Assembly: GCA_903820035.1 (NCBI GenBank)
Contig: CAIJFT010000331.1
Coordinates: 27,722-91,721, forward strand
From: an uncultured Opitutia bacterium
Lineage (GTDB): Bacteria > Verrucomicrobiota > Verrucomicrobiia > Opitutales > Opitutaceae
DNA: 64,000 nt
Direction: 5' to 3'
Positions within the stretch are counted from its first letter, which is position 1; each line of letters begins with the position of its first letter. The notes beneath the pieces are model-generated. The model did not search any database and had not been told where the DNA came from. It saw only the letters and a list, made by a program, of their open reading frames with translations. The translations under genes were made by a program, and so were the position numbers. Shown here piece after piece: positions 44,065 to 53,532 of this stretch.

Positions 44065-44691
44065 TTACTTTTTCTCGCCCTGAATCTGCAGGTTGCGGAA
44101 CCGGCCGAGGTCATCGAAGGAGCCCAGGCCGATCCAGCCATGCCCGAGGGTCTTGTCTTGGGCGGTCAAGACCGGCTTCTCCATGTCGTCGAAGTAAACC
44201 GCGATCTTCCCCGTCACCGTGTCGTGGACGAGTTTGAGCCGGTGCCATTGTCCCGGCTGCCACGGGGTGCCCCCGGTGCGGGTCGCGGTGATGGGGCGGC
44301 GATCGGCGTGATCGACCAGGTGGATTTGGTGGTGGTTGCCGTCGGCCTTCTCGCCGAGATGGGCATAATAAAACCGCGTGTCGTCCTGCCCCGCGAAGGC
44401 GAGGCACAGGTCATTGTTGCCCTCGTCAAATTTTGTAAGCTGTCCCTCGACGGTCAGCGTAAAGGATTTCCATTCGGTCGTTTTGAACCAGGCGAGGTCG
44501 AACGGGCTGCGGACCTTGGGACGGTAATCTTGCTGCTTTTTCAGGGTGAGAACCGTCTGCCCCTCCTCCTTGCTCCAGACCCAAGCGGTGGGATCGGCCA
44601 TCGTCCAGGCTTCCGGCGTGTCAAGGGGCCGGGCGGGCTCGGCGGCGATGGTTGCCAGCGTGGTCAGGAAAAACAGCGTCAGGGATTTCAT
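44065..44691 (-). CDS. Exported LamG/DUF1080-like protein
   Basis: 208 residues with a signal peptide at about 1-17 (MKSLTLFFLTTLATIAA). The body is a beta-sandwich of the concanavalin/LamG type: WFKTTEWKSFTLTVEGQL, DLCLAFAGQDDTRFYYAHLGEK, WQPGQWHRLKLVHD, and VYFDDMEKPVLTA are the strand pairs of this fold. Such proteins occur as carbohydrate-binding or hydrolase-related modules (DUF1080-like). No catalytic residues identifiable. The sense leader to the ATG is CCCTCTCCC. Convergent with the cupin gene (16-base gap). Confidence 0.8.
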   Translation of the reverse strand: MKSLTLFFLTTLATIAAEPARPLDTPEAWTMADPTAWVWSKEEGQTVLTLKKQQDYRPKVRSPFDLAWFKTTEWKSFTLTVEGQLTKFDEGNNDLCLAFAGQDDTRFYYAHLGEKADGNHHQIHLVDHADRRPITATRTGGTPWQPGQWHRLKLVHDTVTGKIAVYFDDMEKPVLTAQDKTLGHGWIGLGSFDDLGRFRNLQIQGEKK

Positions 44692-44908
44692 GGGAGAGGG
44701 ATCGGAGGCGAAAGGGGCGCGGCCCGGGTAAGGGTGGAGTCTGGAGAGAAAGAAAGAGGGCAGGCAAGCGTACCGACGGAATCGAATTCATTAGCCTCGC
44801 CGACCTATCTGCCCGGCGAGATTGACGGCGACTCCGCCCGCCGCCTCGGGCTGCGTGAGGCCAAAAACGGGCTTCCCGTCATGTGCGCGACGGCTCAAGG
44901 TAGCCGCG

Positions 44909-45529
44909 ATGAAACCCCTCTCGCATGCCTTTGCTTGTACGGTTTATTTCGCGGCGGCCCTTGTGGTCTCCGCCGCCGAGCCGAAAATGGTCCCGCTGTT
45001 CAACGGCAAGGATCTCGCCAACTTCAAGGCCGAGGACTCCAAGGCCTTCTGGCGTGTTGAGAACGGCGTGCTGATCGGCGAGAACGATGCGGCCAAGAAG
45101 GGTAATTACCTTTGGACGCAGAAAGAGTATGGCGATTTCGTCATCGAGTTTGACGTTCGCTGGAAGGCGACGTCGGAGCGGGGCGTCGACACGGGCGTCG
45201 AAATGCGGAAGCCGCACCTGCAATTGCAGCTGGGCATTTCAGGGAGCCTGAAAGTTGACATGTCGGGCTCGTTCTACACCGGCGGCAAACCCGCCTATCC
45301 CGAGGCCGGGCAGGCGAAAGAGGCGAAGAAGCTGATGAAGCCCGAGGGGGAGTGGAACACCTTCCGGATCCAGGCGAAGGGCAATACCTTCACCTGTTGG
45401 ATCAACGGGACCAAGGCGTCGGAATACACCGACGCGAAGTTTTCCGGCGCGGCCCCGCTCGGCCTGCAAATCCATCCCGGTGTGGTGATGAAGTGCGAGT
45501 ACCGGAAGGTGAAGATCGCGGAGTTGTAA
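44909..45529 (+). CDS. Exported DUF1080-domain protein
   Basis: 206 residues from the ATG at 44909. Signal peptide at about 1-23 (ending VSAAEP), then the family opening VPLFNGKDLANFKAED, WRVENGVLIGENDA, EYGDFVIEFDVRWK, GVDTGVEMRKPHLQLQ and NTFRIQAKGNTFTCWINGTKASEY. DUF1080 is a LamG-like beta-sandwich of unknown enzymatic role (glycosidase-16-related). It is divergent from the LamG-like gene at 44065-44691, a second beta-sandwich of a different subgroup. A perfect hairpin (45547-45572) follows the stop. Confidence 0.9.
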   Translation: MKPLSHAFACTVYFAAALVVSAAEPKMVPLFNGKDLANFKAEDSKAFWRVENGVLIGENDAAKKGNYLWTQKEYGDFVIEFDVRWKATSERGVDTGVEMRKPHLQLQLGISGSLKVDMSGSFYTGGKPAYPEAGQAKEAKKLMKPEGEWNTFRIQAKGNTFTCWINGTKASEYTDAKFSGAAPLGLQIHPGVVMKCEYRKVKIAEL

Positions 45530-45546
45530 GACGGCTGATGACCCTC

Positions 45547-45572
45547 GGTCTCGCGGCGTTTGCCGCGAGACC
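45547..45572. repeat. Perfect 11-bp hairpin downstream of the DUF1080 gene
   Basis: GGTCTCGCGGC pairs perfectly with GCCGCGAGACC around a GTTT loop, 17 bases after the stop. It has no following T-run and could act as a stem-loop stabiliser or belong to the palindromic repeat set. Confidence 0.55.
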
Positions 45573-45724
45573 ATGGTGACGGGTGTGGCGAGCTGGCCTT
45601 CGGCAGCCCGCGGACCGATGAGTCGGTCGCTCGTGAGGGCGCCGCTTTACACTCCGGCGCAGCGGAGGGTGGCGGCGAAGCGGCGCACTGAACCCGCGCC
45701 GCGTGGACCGCGGCCGGCGGGTGC

Positions 45725-46471
45725 CTATTTCTTTCCGCTGAAGAGGCCCTTGATCGCCTCGCCGACCTGCTTGACGCTTTCGGCCGCGCCGGCCCCGCCG
45801 GTCCGGCCAATATCGGTTGCGGCCTGCGCCGTCGCGCTGACGATACTGGCCGTGACGCTCTTCATGGCGGCGAAGGCCAGTTGGTTGGTGGTGATGCCGC
45901 CCTCCTTCACGCCGAGGTCGGTCAATTCGATCAGCGGCAGCGGCAGGGTGGCACCGGCGCCGGCGAGACCGAGTCGGACCTTGCCGTCCTGCAGCCGGAA
46001 TTTTTTCACGACAAACTTCTTCGGGGTGCCGCCCGCGGGTTTGGCGTCCGGGGTTGCTTGTTTTCCGCCGGTGCCGAGCGACGCCTCGATGTTCTTCAGC
46101 AGGTCGTTCACATTGCTCGCGATGATCTTCGTCTCGTAATTGAATTCCGGCGCCTCGATGGTGATTTCTTCGATCACGATGGCGTCGTTAAAGAGCGTCC
46201 AGGGGGCGACCTTGACGTGAATGCGGCCGACGCTGCAGAGGTCGCGCTCGCTCCAGCCCGCCGGATTGCCGATCACGAGGTCACTCAGGGTCACGCTGCC
46301 GCTGAGGGGGGAGATGCGGGACCCGCCGAGGATTACCTTGGTCTTGGTTACCTCGGGGGCCAGGTGGTTGACGCCGGCGGTTAGGGTGTAGCCCAAGTAC
46401 AGAAGCGTGCCGAACAGCGCCGCGATCGCACCCAACAAATTGAGACCCGAGATGGTCAGCATCTTTTTCAT
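45725..46471 (-). CDS. AsmA/TamB-like membrane-anchored protein
   Basis: 248 residues from the ATG at 46471. One N-terminal membrane helix (residues 6-32, [26 protein letters not shown]) then a domain with the repeating pattern of AsmA-type proteins: [38 protein letters not shown] and [12 protein letters not shown]. The C-terminus ([12 protein letters not shown]) is polar. Such proteins take part in outer-membrane lipid transport or assembly. Divergent from the ParE-like gene (166 bases between starts). Family is assigned from the repeated I/V-rich strand pattern only. Confidence 0.7.
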   Translation of the reverse strand: MKKMLTISGLNLLGAIAALFGTLLYLGYTLTAGVNHLAPEVTKTKVILGGSRISPLSGSVTLSDLVIGNPAGWSERDLCSVGRIHVKVAPWTLFNDAIVIEEITIEAPEFNYETKIIASNVNDLLKNIEASLGTGGKQATPDAKPAGGTPKKFVVKKFRLQDGKVRLGLAGAGATLPLPLIELTDLGVKEGGITTNQLAFAAMKSVTASIVSATAQAATDIGRTGGAGAAESVKQVGEAIKGLFSGKK

Positions 46472-46636
46472 CGTTGGTCCAACCTGAGCACCGGTCCCGC
46501 CATCGCAAGCTTTGGGGATATTTGCGGGGGCGGGTGGCGTTGCGGTCGCCCTCCGGGCATCCCGCAGCCGGTTGCGGTCGGTGATATCACACTTGCCAGT
46601 CCGCACGCCGCCGGCTCTTTTGCCGAAAATCACGCA

Positions 46637-48484
46637 ATGGCTTCCAACTACACTGAAGCGAGTATCAAGACCCTGAGTTCCCTCGAGCACATCCGGCTCC
46701 GCCCCGGTATGTACATCGGCCGGCTCGGCAACGGCACGCACGCCGAGGACGGCATCTATGTCCTGCTCAAGGAGACGATCGATAACTGCATCGACGAATT
46801 CACGATGGGCTTCGGCAAGAAAATCGAAGTCGAGCTCAACGAGCGGACCGTCCGCGTCCGCGATTACGGTCGCGGCATCCCGCTCGGCAAGCTCATCGAC
46901 TGCGTCTCGATCATCAACACGGGCGCCAAGTACGACAGTGAGACCTTCCAGAAATCGGTCGGTTTGAACGGCGTCGGTCAGAAGGCGGTCAACGCCCTCG
47001 CGCTTGAATACCGCGCGCAGGCGTTTCGCGACGGCCAGACCAAGGCGGTCGAGTTTTCCCAGGGCAAGCTGCGCAAGGACCACAAGGTCGGGAAGAGCGA
47101 AGAACGTAACGGCACGCTCGTCGAGTTCGTCCCGGACGAGGCGCTCTTCGGCAAGGACTTCAAGTTCCGCGCCGAGTTCATCGAGGACATGCTATGGAAC
47201 TACGCCTTCCTGAACCGCGGGCTCTCGCTCACGTTCAACGGGAAGGTCTTCAAGTCCGAGCACGGCCTGCGTGACCTCTTGCAGAAGAACCTCAGCGGTG
47301 CGCCGCTGTACCCGATCGTGCACCTCGAGGGTGAGGACATCGAGGTCGCGTTTACCCACGGCGGCCACTACGGCGAGGAGTATTTCTCGTTCGTCAACGG
47401 CCAGCACACCACGATGGGCGGCACGCACCTTTCCGCCTTCCGCGAGGCCCTCTGCGACACCATCCGTAATTTCTTCAAGAAGGATTACGACAGCGCCGAT
47501 ATCCGCCAATCGATCGACGCCGCCGTCGCGGTGCGCGTGATGGAGCCGGTCTTCGAGTCGCAGACCAAGACCAAGCTCGGCTCGACCAACATCGGACCCG
47601 ACGGCCCGAGTCTCAAGGATTTCGTCGGCAAGTTCATGCAGCAGTCGCTCGATGTGTTCCTCCACAAACACAAGGAGACCGCGGATGCGCTGCGCACCCG
47701 GATCGACGAGAGCGAACGCGAGCGCAAGGAACTGGCCGGCATCCGCAACTTGGCGCGCGAGCGCGCCAAAAAGGCTTCGCTCCACAACAAGAAGCTCCGC
47801 GACTGCCGGCTGCACCTTGGGGACCGCAACGAGCGGGCCGAGCAGAGCACGCTGTTCATCGTCGAGGGCGACTCGGCCGCCGGCTCGCTCACCGCCACGC
47901 GCGACGTGCAGACCCAGGCCGTCTTTGCGCTGAAGGGCAAACCGCTCAACACCTACGGGCTTTCCAAGAAAGTCATCTACGAGAACGAGGAATTTCACCT
48001 CCTGCAGTCGGCCCTGAACATCGAGGACGGCTTCGACGGCCTGCGCTACAACAAGATTGTCATCGCGACCGACGCCGACGTCGACGGCATGCACATCCGG
48101 CTGCTGCTGATTTCCTTCTTCCTGCAGTTCTTCCCCGACCTGATTCGCAACGGTCACCTCTTCATCCTCGAGACGCCGCTCTTCCGTGTGCGCAACAAGA
48201 AGAAGACGATCTATTGCTACTCCGAGCACGAGAAGCAGGTGGCCATCGGCGAACTCGGCGCCAGTCATGAAATCACCCGCTTCAAAGGTCTCGGCGAAAT
48301 TTCCGCGGGCGAGTTCAAAGACTTCATCGGTGAAAATATCCGATTGGAGCCCGTCAGCCTGAATCACCTCCACAATAGTGATGAGCTGCTCGCGTTCTAT
48401 ATGGGCAAGAACACGCCCGACCGGCAGGACTTCATCATCGGCAACCTGAAGGTGGAAAAAGATCTCATTGCCGTCGCGGTCTAA
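46637..48484 (+). CDS. parE: Type IIA DNA topoisomerase subunit B (ParE-like)
   Basis: 615 residues. GHKL ATPase motifs: [11 protein letters not shown] (residues 50-60), DYGRGIP (76-82), [13 protein letters not shown] (110-122). The TOPRIM domain is at about 395-510 with [11 protein letters not shown] and DADVDGMH. Length is typical of ParE (~630). The sequence matches the Bacteroidetes-type ParE, for example [15 protein letters not shown] and DGIYVLLKE. No parC-like gene follows; instead an S41 lipoprotein overlaps or abuts the stop. A GyrB assignment is less likely because of the length. Forms the ATP-driven B subunit of topoisomerase IV. Confidence 0.93.
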   Translation: MASNYTEASIKTLSSLEHIRLRPGMYIGRLGNGTHAEDGIYVLLKETIDNCIDEFTMGFGKKIEVELNERTVRVRDYGRGIPLGKLIDCVSIINTGAKYDSETFQKSVGLNGVGQKAVNALALEYRAQAFRDGQTKAVEFSQGKLRKDHKVGKSEERNGTLVEFVPDEALFGKDFKFRAEFIEDMLWNYAFLNRGLSLTFNGKVFKSEHGLRDLLQKNLSGAPLYPIVHLEGEDIEVAFTHGGHYGEEYFSFVNGQHTTMGGTHLSAFREALCDTIRNFFKKDYDSADIRQSIDAAVAVRVMEPVFESQTKTKLGSTNIGPDGPSLKDFVGKFMQQSLDVFLHKHKETADALRTRIDESERERKELAGIRNLARERAKKASLHNKKLRDCRLHLGDRNERAEQSTLFIVEGDSAAGSLTATRDVQTQAVFALKGKPLNTYGLSKKVIYENEEFHLLQSALNIEDGFDGLRYNKIVIATDADVDGMHIRLLLISFFLQFFPDLIRNGHLFILETPLFRVRNKKKTIYCYSEHEKQVAIGELGASHEITRFKGLGEISAGEFKDFIGENIRLEPVSLNHLHNSDELLAFYMGKNTPDRQDFIIGNLKVEKDLIAVAV

Positions 48485-49781
48485 CGGCGGCTCCGCTGCC
48501 GTGCCCTGGTTAAATCCGAAACGAAGCCCGGGCGGAACCCGCCGCCCCGGGTTGAGCACTGGCCGCGGGACGCGCCTCCGGATTCCGGGGCTGCTCCTGG
48601 GGTTCACCGTCGCTCTCGCCGTCGCCGGCTGCGTCACGCGTCCGCCGGTGGAGGTGCCGCTCGCCTCGTTGCCGGCCGCGCAGCGCGCGCGGGCGACGGA
48701 AAACGTCCGCGTGTTTCACCGCGTTTGGGACTTGGTGAACCGCAAGCATTACGATCCGAAATTCCAGGGCGCGGCGTGGGCGGAACTCGGCGTGCAGCAT
48801 GCCGCCGCCGCCGCCGCCGCGACCGATACCGCGGCCCTTTACCGCGTGCTCAACGCAATGCTCGAGCCGTTGCAGGATAGCCATACGCAGGCGCAGTCAC
48901 CGGATCAAGCGTTTGACCACCGCACCCGGACGCGGGCGCGGACCGGTTTCAATCTGGTGCGGATGGACGACGTCTGGGTGGTTTCCGAGGTGCTGCCCGG
49001 TAGTCCCGCCGAGGCGGCCGGGGTTCAGGTCGGCTGGATCGTGGTTTCGCGCGATGGCCGGCCGGTTGGCGCGCAGCTTGATTTTCGGCCGCAGCCGGGG
49101 GACGCCGTCGGCTGGGAGTTCCGCGATCTCAACGAACGCGTGGTCCGCGTTGCGCCAGTGGCGAAAGTCCTCTCGACCGGCCCGCGGCAGATCGCCCGGG
49201 TGCTCGAAGGCGGGTGGGTTTACCTGCGTTTTGATGAATTCGACGCCCCCGATCGACGCTGGCTTGCGCGGCAGCTCGCCGACCACGCGACTGCGCCGGG
49301 CCTGATCATTGATCTGCGGCGCAATCCGGGCGGCGAAACCTTTTCCCTCGGCATCACGGTCGGGGAATTCTTCGACCATCGCGTCGACTGTGGAACTTTC
49401 ATCGGTCGCGACGGCGGTCGGTCGGTGAAAAACTCCTGGCAGCTTGGTTCGGCGCGTTATCGCGGCAAGGTGGCGGTACTGGTCGACCGCAATACCGGCA
49501 GCGCCGCGGAGATTTTTGCCGCCGTGATGCAGGATCACGGCCGGGCCACCGTGATCGGTCGCCGCACCGCCGGCGCGGTGCTGGCGAGCGTCTTCTACCC
49601 GTTGCCGGACGGAGGTCGGTTGCAATTGAGTCGCGAGGACTACGTCGCGCCCAAGGGACGGCGCATCGAGGGCACCGGGGTCGAACCGGACCTCACCGTG
49701 ACCCGTACGCTGGCCGACCTGCGCGCCGGACGCGACCCCGAGCTCGACGCGGCCGTGCGCATGTTGAAAGGGCGGCAGTAG
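48468..49781 (+). CDS. S41 peptidase-family lipoprotein
   Basis: 437 residues from a TTG at 48468 that overlaps parE by 17 bases; a GTG at 48501 is an alternative start. A hydrophobic stretch ([14 protein letters not shown]) ends in the lipobox VAGC at Cys 62 (from the longer start), so it is probably an outer- or inner-membrane lipoprotein. A PDZ-like segment lies near residues 165-200 ([20 protein letters not shown]), then the S41 core with LRRNPGGET and the nucleophile Ser in NTGSAAE (around residue 345). The following segment is GRRTAG, not the FGKG of CTP-type proteases, so it belongs to the Lys-less tricorn/IRBP-like branch. Likely a periplasmic protease. Confidence 0.85.
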   Translation: MPSRSNGGSAAVPWLNPKRSPGGTRRPGLSTGRGTRLRIPGLLLGFTVALAVAGCVTRPPVEVPLASLPAAQRARATENVRVFHRVWDLVNRKHYDPKFQGAAWAELGVQHAAAAAAATDTAALYRVLNAMLEPLQDSHTQAQSPDQAFDHRTRTRARTGFNLVRMDDVWVVSEVLPGSPAEAAGVQVGWIVVSRDGRPVGAQLDFRPQPGDAVGWEFRDLNERVVRVAPVAKVLSTGPRQIARVLEGGWVYLRFDEFDAPDRRWLARQLADHATAPGLIIDLRRNPGGETFSLGITVGEFFDHRVDCGTFIGRDGGRSVKNSWQLGSARYRGKVAVLVDRNTGSAAEIFAAVMQDHGRATVIGRRTAGAVLASVFYPLPDGGRLQLSREDYVAPKGRRIEGTGVEPDLTVTRTLADLRAGRDPELDAAVRMLKGRQ

Positions 49782-50143
49782 CGTCCCGGTGCATGCGCGC
49801 CGCGCCTGCCGGCGAAAGAATTTGAACCGGAAGGCCGGGATGTTCGGGGAGGGTGGGAGCCGATGGCCCAGCGGTTCGACTTTCGCCACGATGATCAGCC
49901 CGAAACCGACCGCGGGGTTCGCGCTGTAACCCGGCGCGTGCGTGCGGGGACCTCACGGGAATGCGAACGAGCCCCGCTCAGGCTCAGGGCTACGCCGGAC
50001 CTGGCCGCCCCGGCTTTTATAGTTGTCTCCCGCCGTCCCTGCTCCGGAAATAGTAAGTAACTGTACGGTTATTTATTCACCGCTCCCCTGACCAAGGGGC
50101 GGCTCGGGGCAGGTCTCACCGTGCGGTTAACCTAGAACCTACT
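49782..50143. other. 362-base intergenic region before the second TonB receptor
   Basis: No convincing gene. The first 240 bases are GC-rich and contain fragments like GAGCCCCGCTCAGGCTC (an inverted pair near 49970-49990). Then an A+T-rich block at 50048-50079 (AAATAGTAAGTAACTGTACG then GTTATTTATT) 65 bases before the ATG looks like a promoter, though no clear -35/-10 pair was identified. A short CCCC/GGGG hairpin follows at 50085-50099. Confidence 0.45.
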
Positions 50144-53100
50144 ATGAACACCCGTAGCGTCCGCTTCCCGCTGCGATCCCTCTGGATCGCGCTCGTTTCT
50201 TTCCTTTTCGCACTCGGTGCGGGGGCATCCGCCCAGACGGCGGCGACCGGCCGCGTGACCGGCCGCATCTTCAATCCCGCCACTGGCGAATACATGCGCA
50301 ACGCCGAAATCCGGCTCGATGGCTCCGAGCGCATCGCATACTCGGAGGAGGGCGGCGCCTACCAGCTCGACAATGTGCCAGCCGGTTCCGTGACGCTGCA
50401 GGTCCTGTTCTCGGGGTACCAGACCGCCCGCGCCACGCTCACGGTGACGGCCGGGGCGACCGCGACCCGCGACTTCGAACTCGTCAGCGCCCAAGCCAAG
50501 GCGGCCGGAAAAGAGGAGGTCGTCAAGATGACCCAGTTCGTCGTCTCCACCGACCGCGAGGGCAACGCCAAGGCGATCATGGAACAGCGCCGCAGCATGA
50601 ATGTTTCCACCTCGGTCGCCGCCGACAGCTTCGGTGACGTGACCGAAGGGAATGTGGGCGAGTTTCTGAAGTTTCTCCCCGGCGTCGACGTCGAGTACGT
50701 CGACGGCGTGAGCCGCGGCCCGCGCGTCGGCGGACTCGACCAGCAGTACGTTGGCGTGACGATGGACGGCGCCAGTGTGGCGAGTGCCGACGCGTACGTC
50801 GCCTACGGCGCGACCCTCAACGGCGCGACCGGCAGCCAGTCGCGCTCCGTGGGTTTCGAGCAGATGTCCATCACCGCGGTCGAATCGATTGAGATCAACC
50901 GCACCCTCAGCGCCGACATGGACGCCAACTCGCCGGCCGGTTCGATTAACATGAAGACGCGCCGGGCCTTTGACCGTGCCGGCCGCCGCATCGACTGGCA
51001 GTTCAGTCTCGGCTTCAACACGCCCGACGCCGCCAAGCTTGGTCAGGTCCGCGGCTGGGACGACAACTCGCGCTACCAGTGGCGGCCGAATTACCAGGTC
51101 GATTACTCGGACGTCTTCCTGAACAAGACCCTCGGCGTCCGTCTCAGTTTGAGCAGTGCGAGTGTGCGCTCGGAGCAGCAGTACGTCACGCACACCTACA
51201 ATCGCACGACCACCGCGGCCGACCAGCGCCCGATGGTGCTGACCGCGATCGCCTTCACCGACGGCCCGCGGTTGTCGAGTCGGGCGAACATCACCGGCAC
51301 GGCCGATTACAAGGTTTCGCCGCGCCTCGTGCTTTCCCTCACGGGCATGTTCAACGCCTTTGAAAACAGTGCGCACACCAAGAGCCTGACGTTCAGTGCG
51401 GCGGCCAACGGCGTCGCGGCCGCCACCGGCCGGCAGAACGTACTCGGCGACGGACTGATTGATCTCCGCACCAACGGTCTGGCCACGAATACCTCGCGCA
51501 CGATGGCCCATGGCGGTGGCAGCGCGATCAAGTTGACCAACTCCGTGACGGTCACGCCCCGCTTTGAGTACAAGCTTGGCAGCCTTACCGTCGACGGCAC
51601 GGCGAACTTCTCCCGTTCGAATAACGACTACGAAACGAGCAGCCGCGGTACGATGCGCTCCGAGACGCTGAATGCGCTGCCCGTGGACTTCCGCGCGACG
51701 CGCCCCGGTCCCAATTCCGCAGAGTGGACGATCACGCAGACCGGCGGCGCCGATTGGTCCAACCTCGCCAACTACACCAACCCGCGCGTCACGGAAGAGG
51801 GCCGGTTCGCCTTCACCGAGATCTATACCGCCGAGATGAACGCGAAGTATGTCCTGCCGATTTCGCTGCCGGCGTTCCTGAAGTTCGGCGGCAAGTGGGC
51901 GGAGGAGAACCGCAAGACTGACAATACCACCCCATACCTCACTTGGGCGTATGTCGGGCCGGGCGGCAATATTCTCAACCCGAACGGCACGATCACCACG
52001 GCGGGCAGTTTTGCCGCCTTTCCCTCGGCGCGCGCCTTCAACCCGCAGATGGGCAGCATCAAGGCGTTGACGACCGCGAATCTCCCGACGCTTACGAACC
52101 GTTCCGATCTCTCGGTGCTGTTCCGTCAGCACCCGGAGTACTTCGTGAACAACGCGACGGCGGAGAACTACTACTCGGCCTACGTCGCGAACCACCGTGA
52201 TTTCCGCCAGCACGTGCCCGCCGCGTACGGCATGGGTAACATCCGCCTGGGTAAACTCACGTTGCAGGGTGGCCTGCGCTGGGAGCGTACGGAGTCGGAG
52301 TCGCGGGAATTTGATCCGCGCACCGCGACGCAGGTGGTCGCGGCGGGTTTTCCCATTTCCGCCACCACCCGGCGGGCGACGACCGTGCCGGGCATGCAGT
52401 ACCAGTTCTTCTCGCTGCCGAGTACCAAACGCAGCGGCGTCTACGACGATCTCTTCCCGAGTGTAGGCGCGAAGTACTCGATTTCTTCCAACCTGCAACT
52501 GCAGGCCGGTTACAGCCACGCCATCTCCCGTCCCCCGGTCGACGCGATCTCGGGTGTTTGGTCGATCAACGACGTTGCACTCCTGGTGACCGCGCCGAAC
52601 CCGAATCTGCAACCGGAGCGCTCGGACAACTATGTCGGGCGCATCGCGTATTACTTCGAGCCCGTCGGCAGCTTTACGTTCCTCGTGCAGCAGACGGAAA
52701 TTTCCAACCAGCGCATCACGGTGCGCGGTACGGCGAAGGACTTCGGCTTCGACGAGGATCCGGATTTCGCGTCCTACGAGTTTCAGTCCCTGACCAACAA
52801 TAATTCACTCTACCGCTACCGCAGCGCGGAGCTCGGCTACACGCGCCAGCTGTCGTTTCTACCCGGCGCGCTGCGCAGCACGAGCGTCAACCTCAGCTAC
52901 ACCCGCAACTACGCGAACCAGTATTTCCCCGGCGTCAGCCCGCACAAGGCGACGGCGAGTGTCGGCTGGAGCTATCGCCGCCTGAGCGTGCGCCTCGGCG
53001 GCGTGTGGCAGGACGACACGCCTTACACCACGCTGTTTGGCCGCTACCAGCGGCATAATATCAAGGTCGACCTCAGTGGCGGCTTCAAGGTCACCGCCCG

Positions 53101-53248
53101 GACGAGCCTGTTCTTCCAGGGTCGCAACATCCTCAATGACCCGACGCTGCTGTACGAGGGCGACCCGATCGCGAAGATCCCGGCCGCGCTTTACCGCTAC
53201 GGCAACTTCGGCGTGAGCTGGAGCGTCGGTATCCGCGGTAATTTCTAA
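50144..53248 (+). CDS. TonB-dependent receptor with carboxypeptidase-regulatory-like domain
   Basis: 1034 residues with a signal peptide at 1-31 (ending GASAQ). A carboxypeptidase-regulatory-like domain spans roughly 35-108 (TGRVTGRIFNPATGEYMRNA to RDFELV). The TonB-box-like segment VVKMTQFVVSTDRE is at about 125-138, followed by the plug (DSFGDVTEGNVGEFLKFLPGV) and the beta-barrel, ending in SVGIRGNF. It is a sister of the receptor at 23800-26943 in architecture. Isolated from polysaccharide genes; the next gene is a Tat-exported dehydrogenase on the other strand. Confidence 0.94.
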   Translation: MNTRSVRFPLRSLWIALVSFLFALGAGASAQTAATGRVTGRIFNPATGEYMRNAEIRLDGSERIAYSEEGGAYQLDNVPAGSVTLQVLFSGYQTARATLTVTAGATATRDFELVSAQAKAAGKEEVVKMTQFVVSTDREGNAKAIMEQRRSMNVSTSVAADSFGDVTEGNVGEFLKFLPGVDVEYVDGVSRGPRVGGLDQQYVGVTMDGASVASADAYVAYGATLNGATGSQSRSVGFEQMSITAVESIEINRTLSADMDANSPAGSINMKTRRAFDRAGRRIDWQFSLGFNTPDAAKLGQVRGWDDNSRYQWRPNYQVDYSDVFLNKTLGVRLSLSSASVRSEQQYVTHTYNRTTTAADQRPMVLTAIAFTDGPRLSSRANITGTADYKVSPRLVLSLTGMFNAFENSAHTKSLTFSAAANGVAAATGRQNVLGDGLIDLRTNGLATNTSRTMAHGGGSAIKLTNSVTVTPRFEYKLGSLTVDGTANFSRSNNDYETSSRGTMRSETLNALPVDFRATRPGPNSAEWTITQTGGADWSNLANYTNPRVTEEGRFAFTEIYTAEMNAKYVLPISLPAFLKFGGKWAEENRKTDNTTPYLTWAYVGPGGNILNPNGTITTAGSFAAFPSARAFNPQMGSIKALTTANLPTLTNRSDLSVLFRQHPEYFVNNATAENYYSAYVANHRDFRQHVPAAYGMGNIRLGKLTLQGGLRWERTESESREFDPRTATQVVAAGFPISATTRRATTVPGMQYQFFSLPSTKRSGVYDDLFPSVGAKYSISSNLQLQAGYSHAISRPPVDAISGVWSINDVALLVTAPNPNLQPERSDNYVGRIAYYFEPVGSFTFLVQQTEISNQRITVRGTAKDFGFDEDPDFASYEFQSLTNNNSLYRYRSAELGYTRQLSFLPGALRSTSVNLSYTRNYANQYFPGVSPHKATASVGWSYRRLSVRLGGVWQDDTPYTTLFGRYQRHNIKVDLSGGFKVTARTSLFFQGRNILNDPTLLYEGDPIAKIPAALYRYGNFGVSWSVGIRGNF

Positions 53249-53367
53249 GCGCCGGTCCAAAGCCGTTTCCGCGGCGAAACCGAGGGATCGCCCGTGTTTC
53301 GCCCGGCGCGGTCGGCGGAATCCGCGTAGTGGGCCCGTCGCCGACGCGCAGCGCGATCACATCCGGG

Positions 53368-53475
53368 GTAGCTGCGAGCGCCAGCGAGGGGCGGCTGCCT
53401 GGTTTTAGCAATGGATGGGTCGCGCGCGGAGTCGCGGAGACCGGCTTGGTGCTCCCTCCGCGCGCCCGCGTGATC
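53368..53475. repeat. Composite repeat, copy 2 (GTAGCTGCGAGCGCCAGC + palindrome)
   Basis: Starts with the identical 18-mer of 18815-18832, then a spacer with GGTTTTAGCAATGG (compare GGCTTTTGGAATGG in copy 1), then a shorter inverted repeat (CGCGCGGAGTCGCGG around 53425 and CTCCGCGCGCCCGCGTGAT around 53456). The same composite architecture in two distant intergenic sites argues for one element type. Confidence 0.65.
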
Positions 53476-53532
53476 CCTTCCATCGTTCCGTCCGAAGGAT
53501 TCCGATACGCAGTTAGGCTTGCGCCGTCCGGC

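Noticed and set aside
45547..45572. Intrinsic terminator after the DUF1080 gene
   Set aside because: The hairpin is perfect but lacks a T-run, so it is listed as a repeat and not as a terminator.
50132..52612. 826-codon minus-strand open frame opposite the second TonB receptor
   Set aside because: Same reasons: shadow composition and no homology, while the plus-strand protein is intact.
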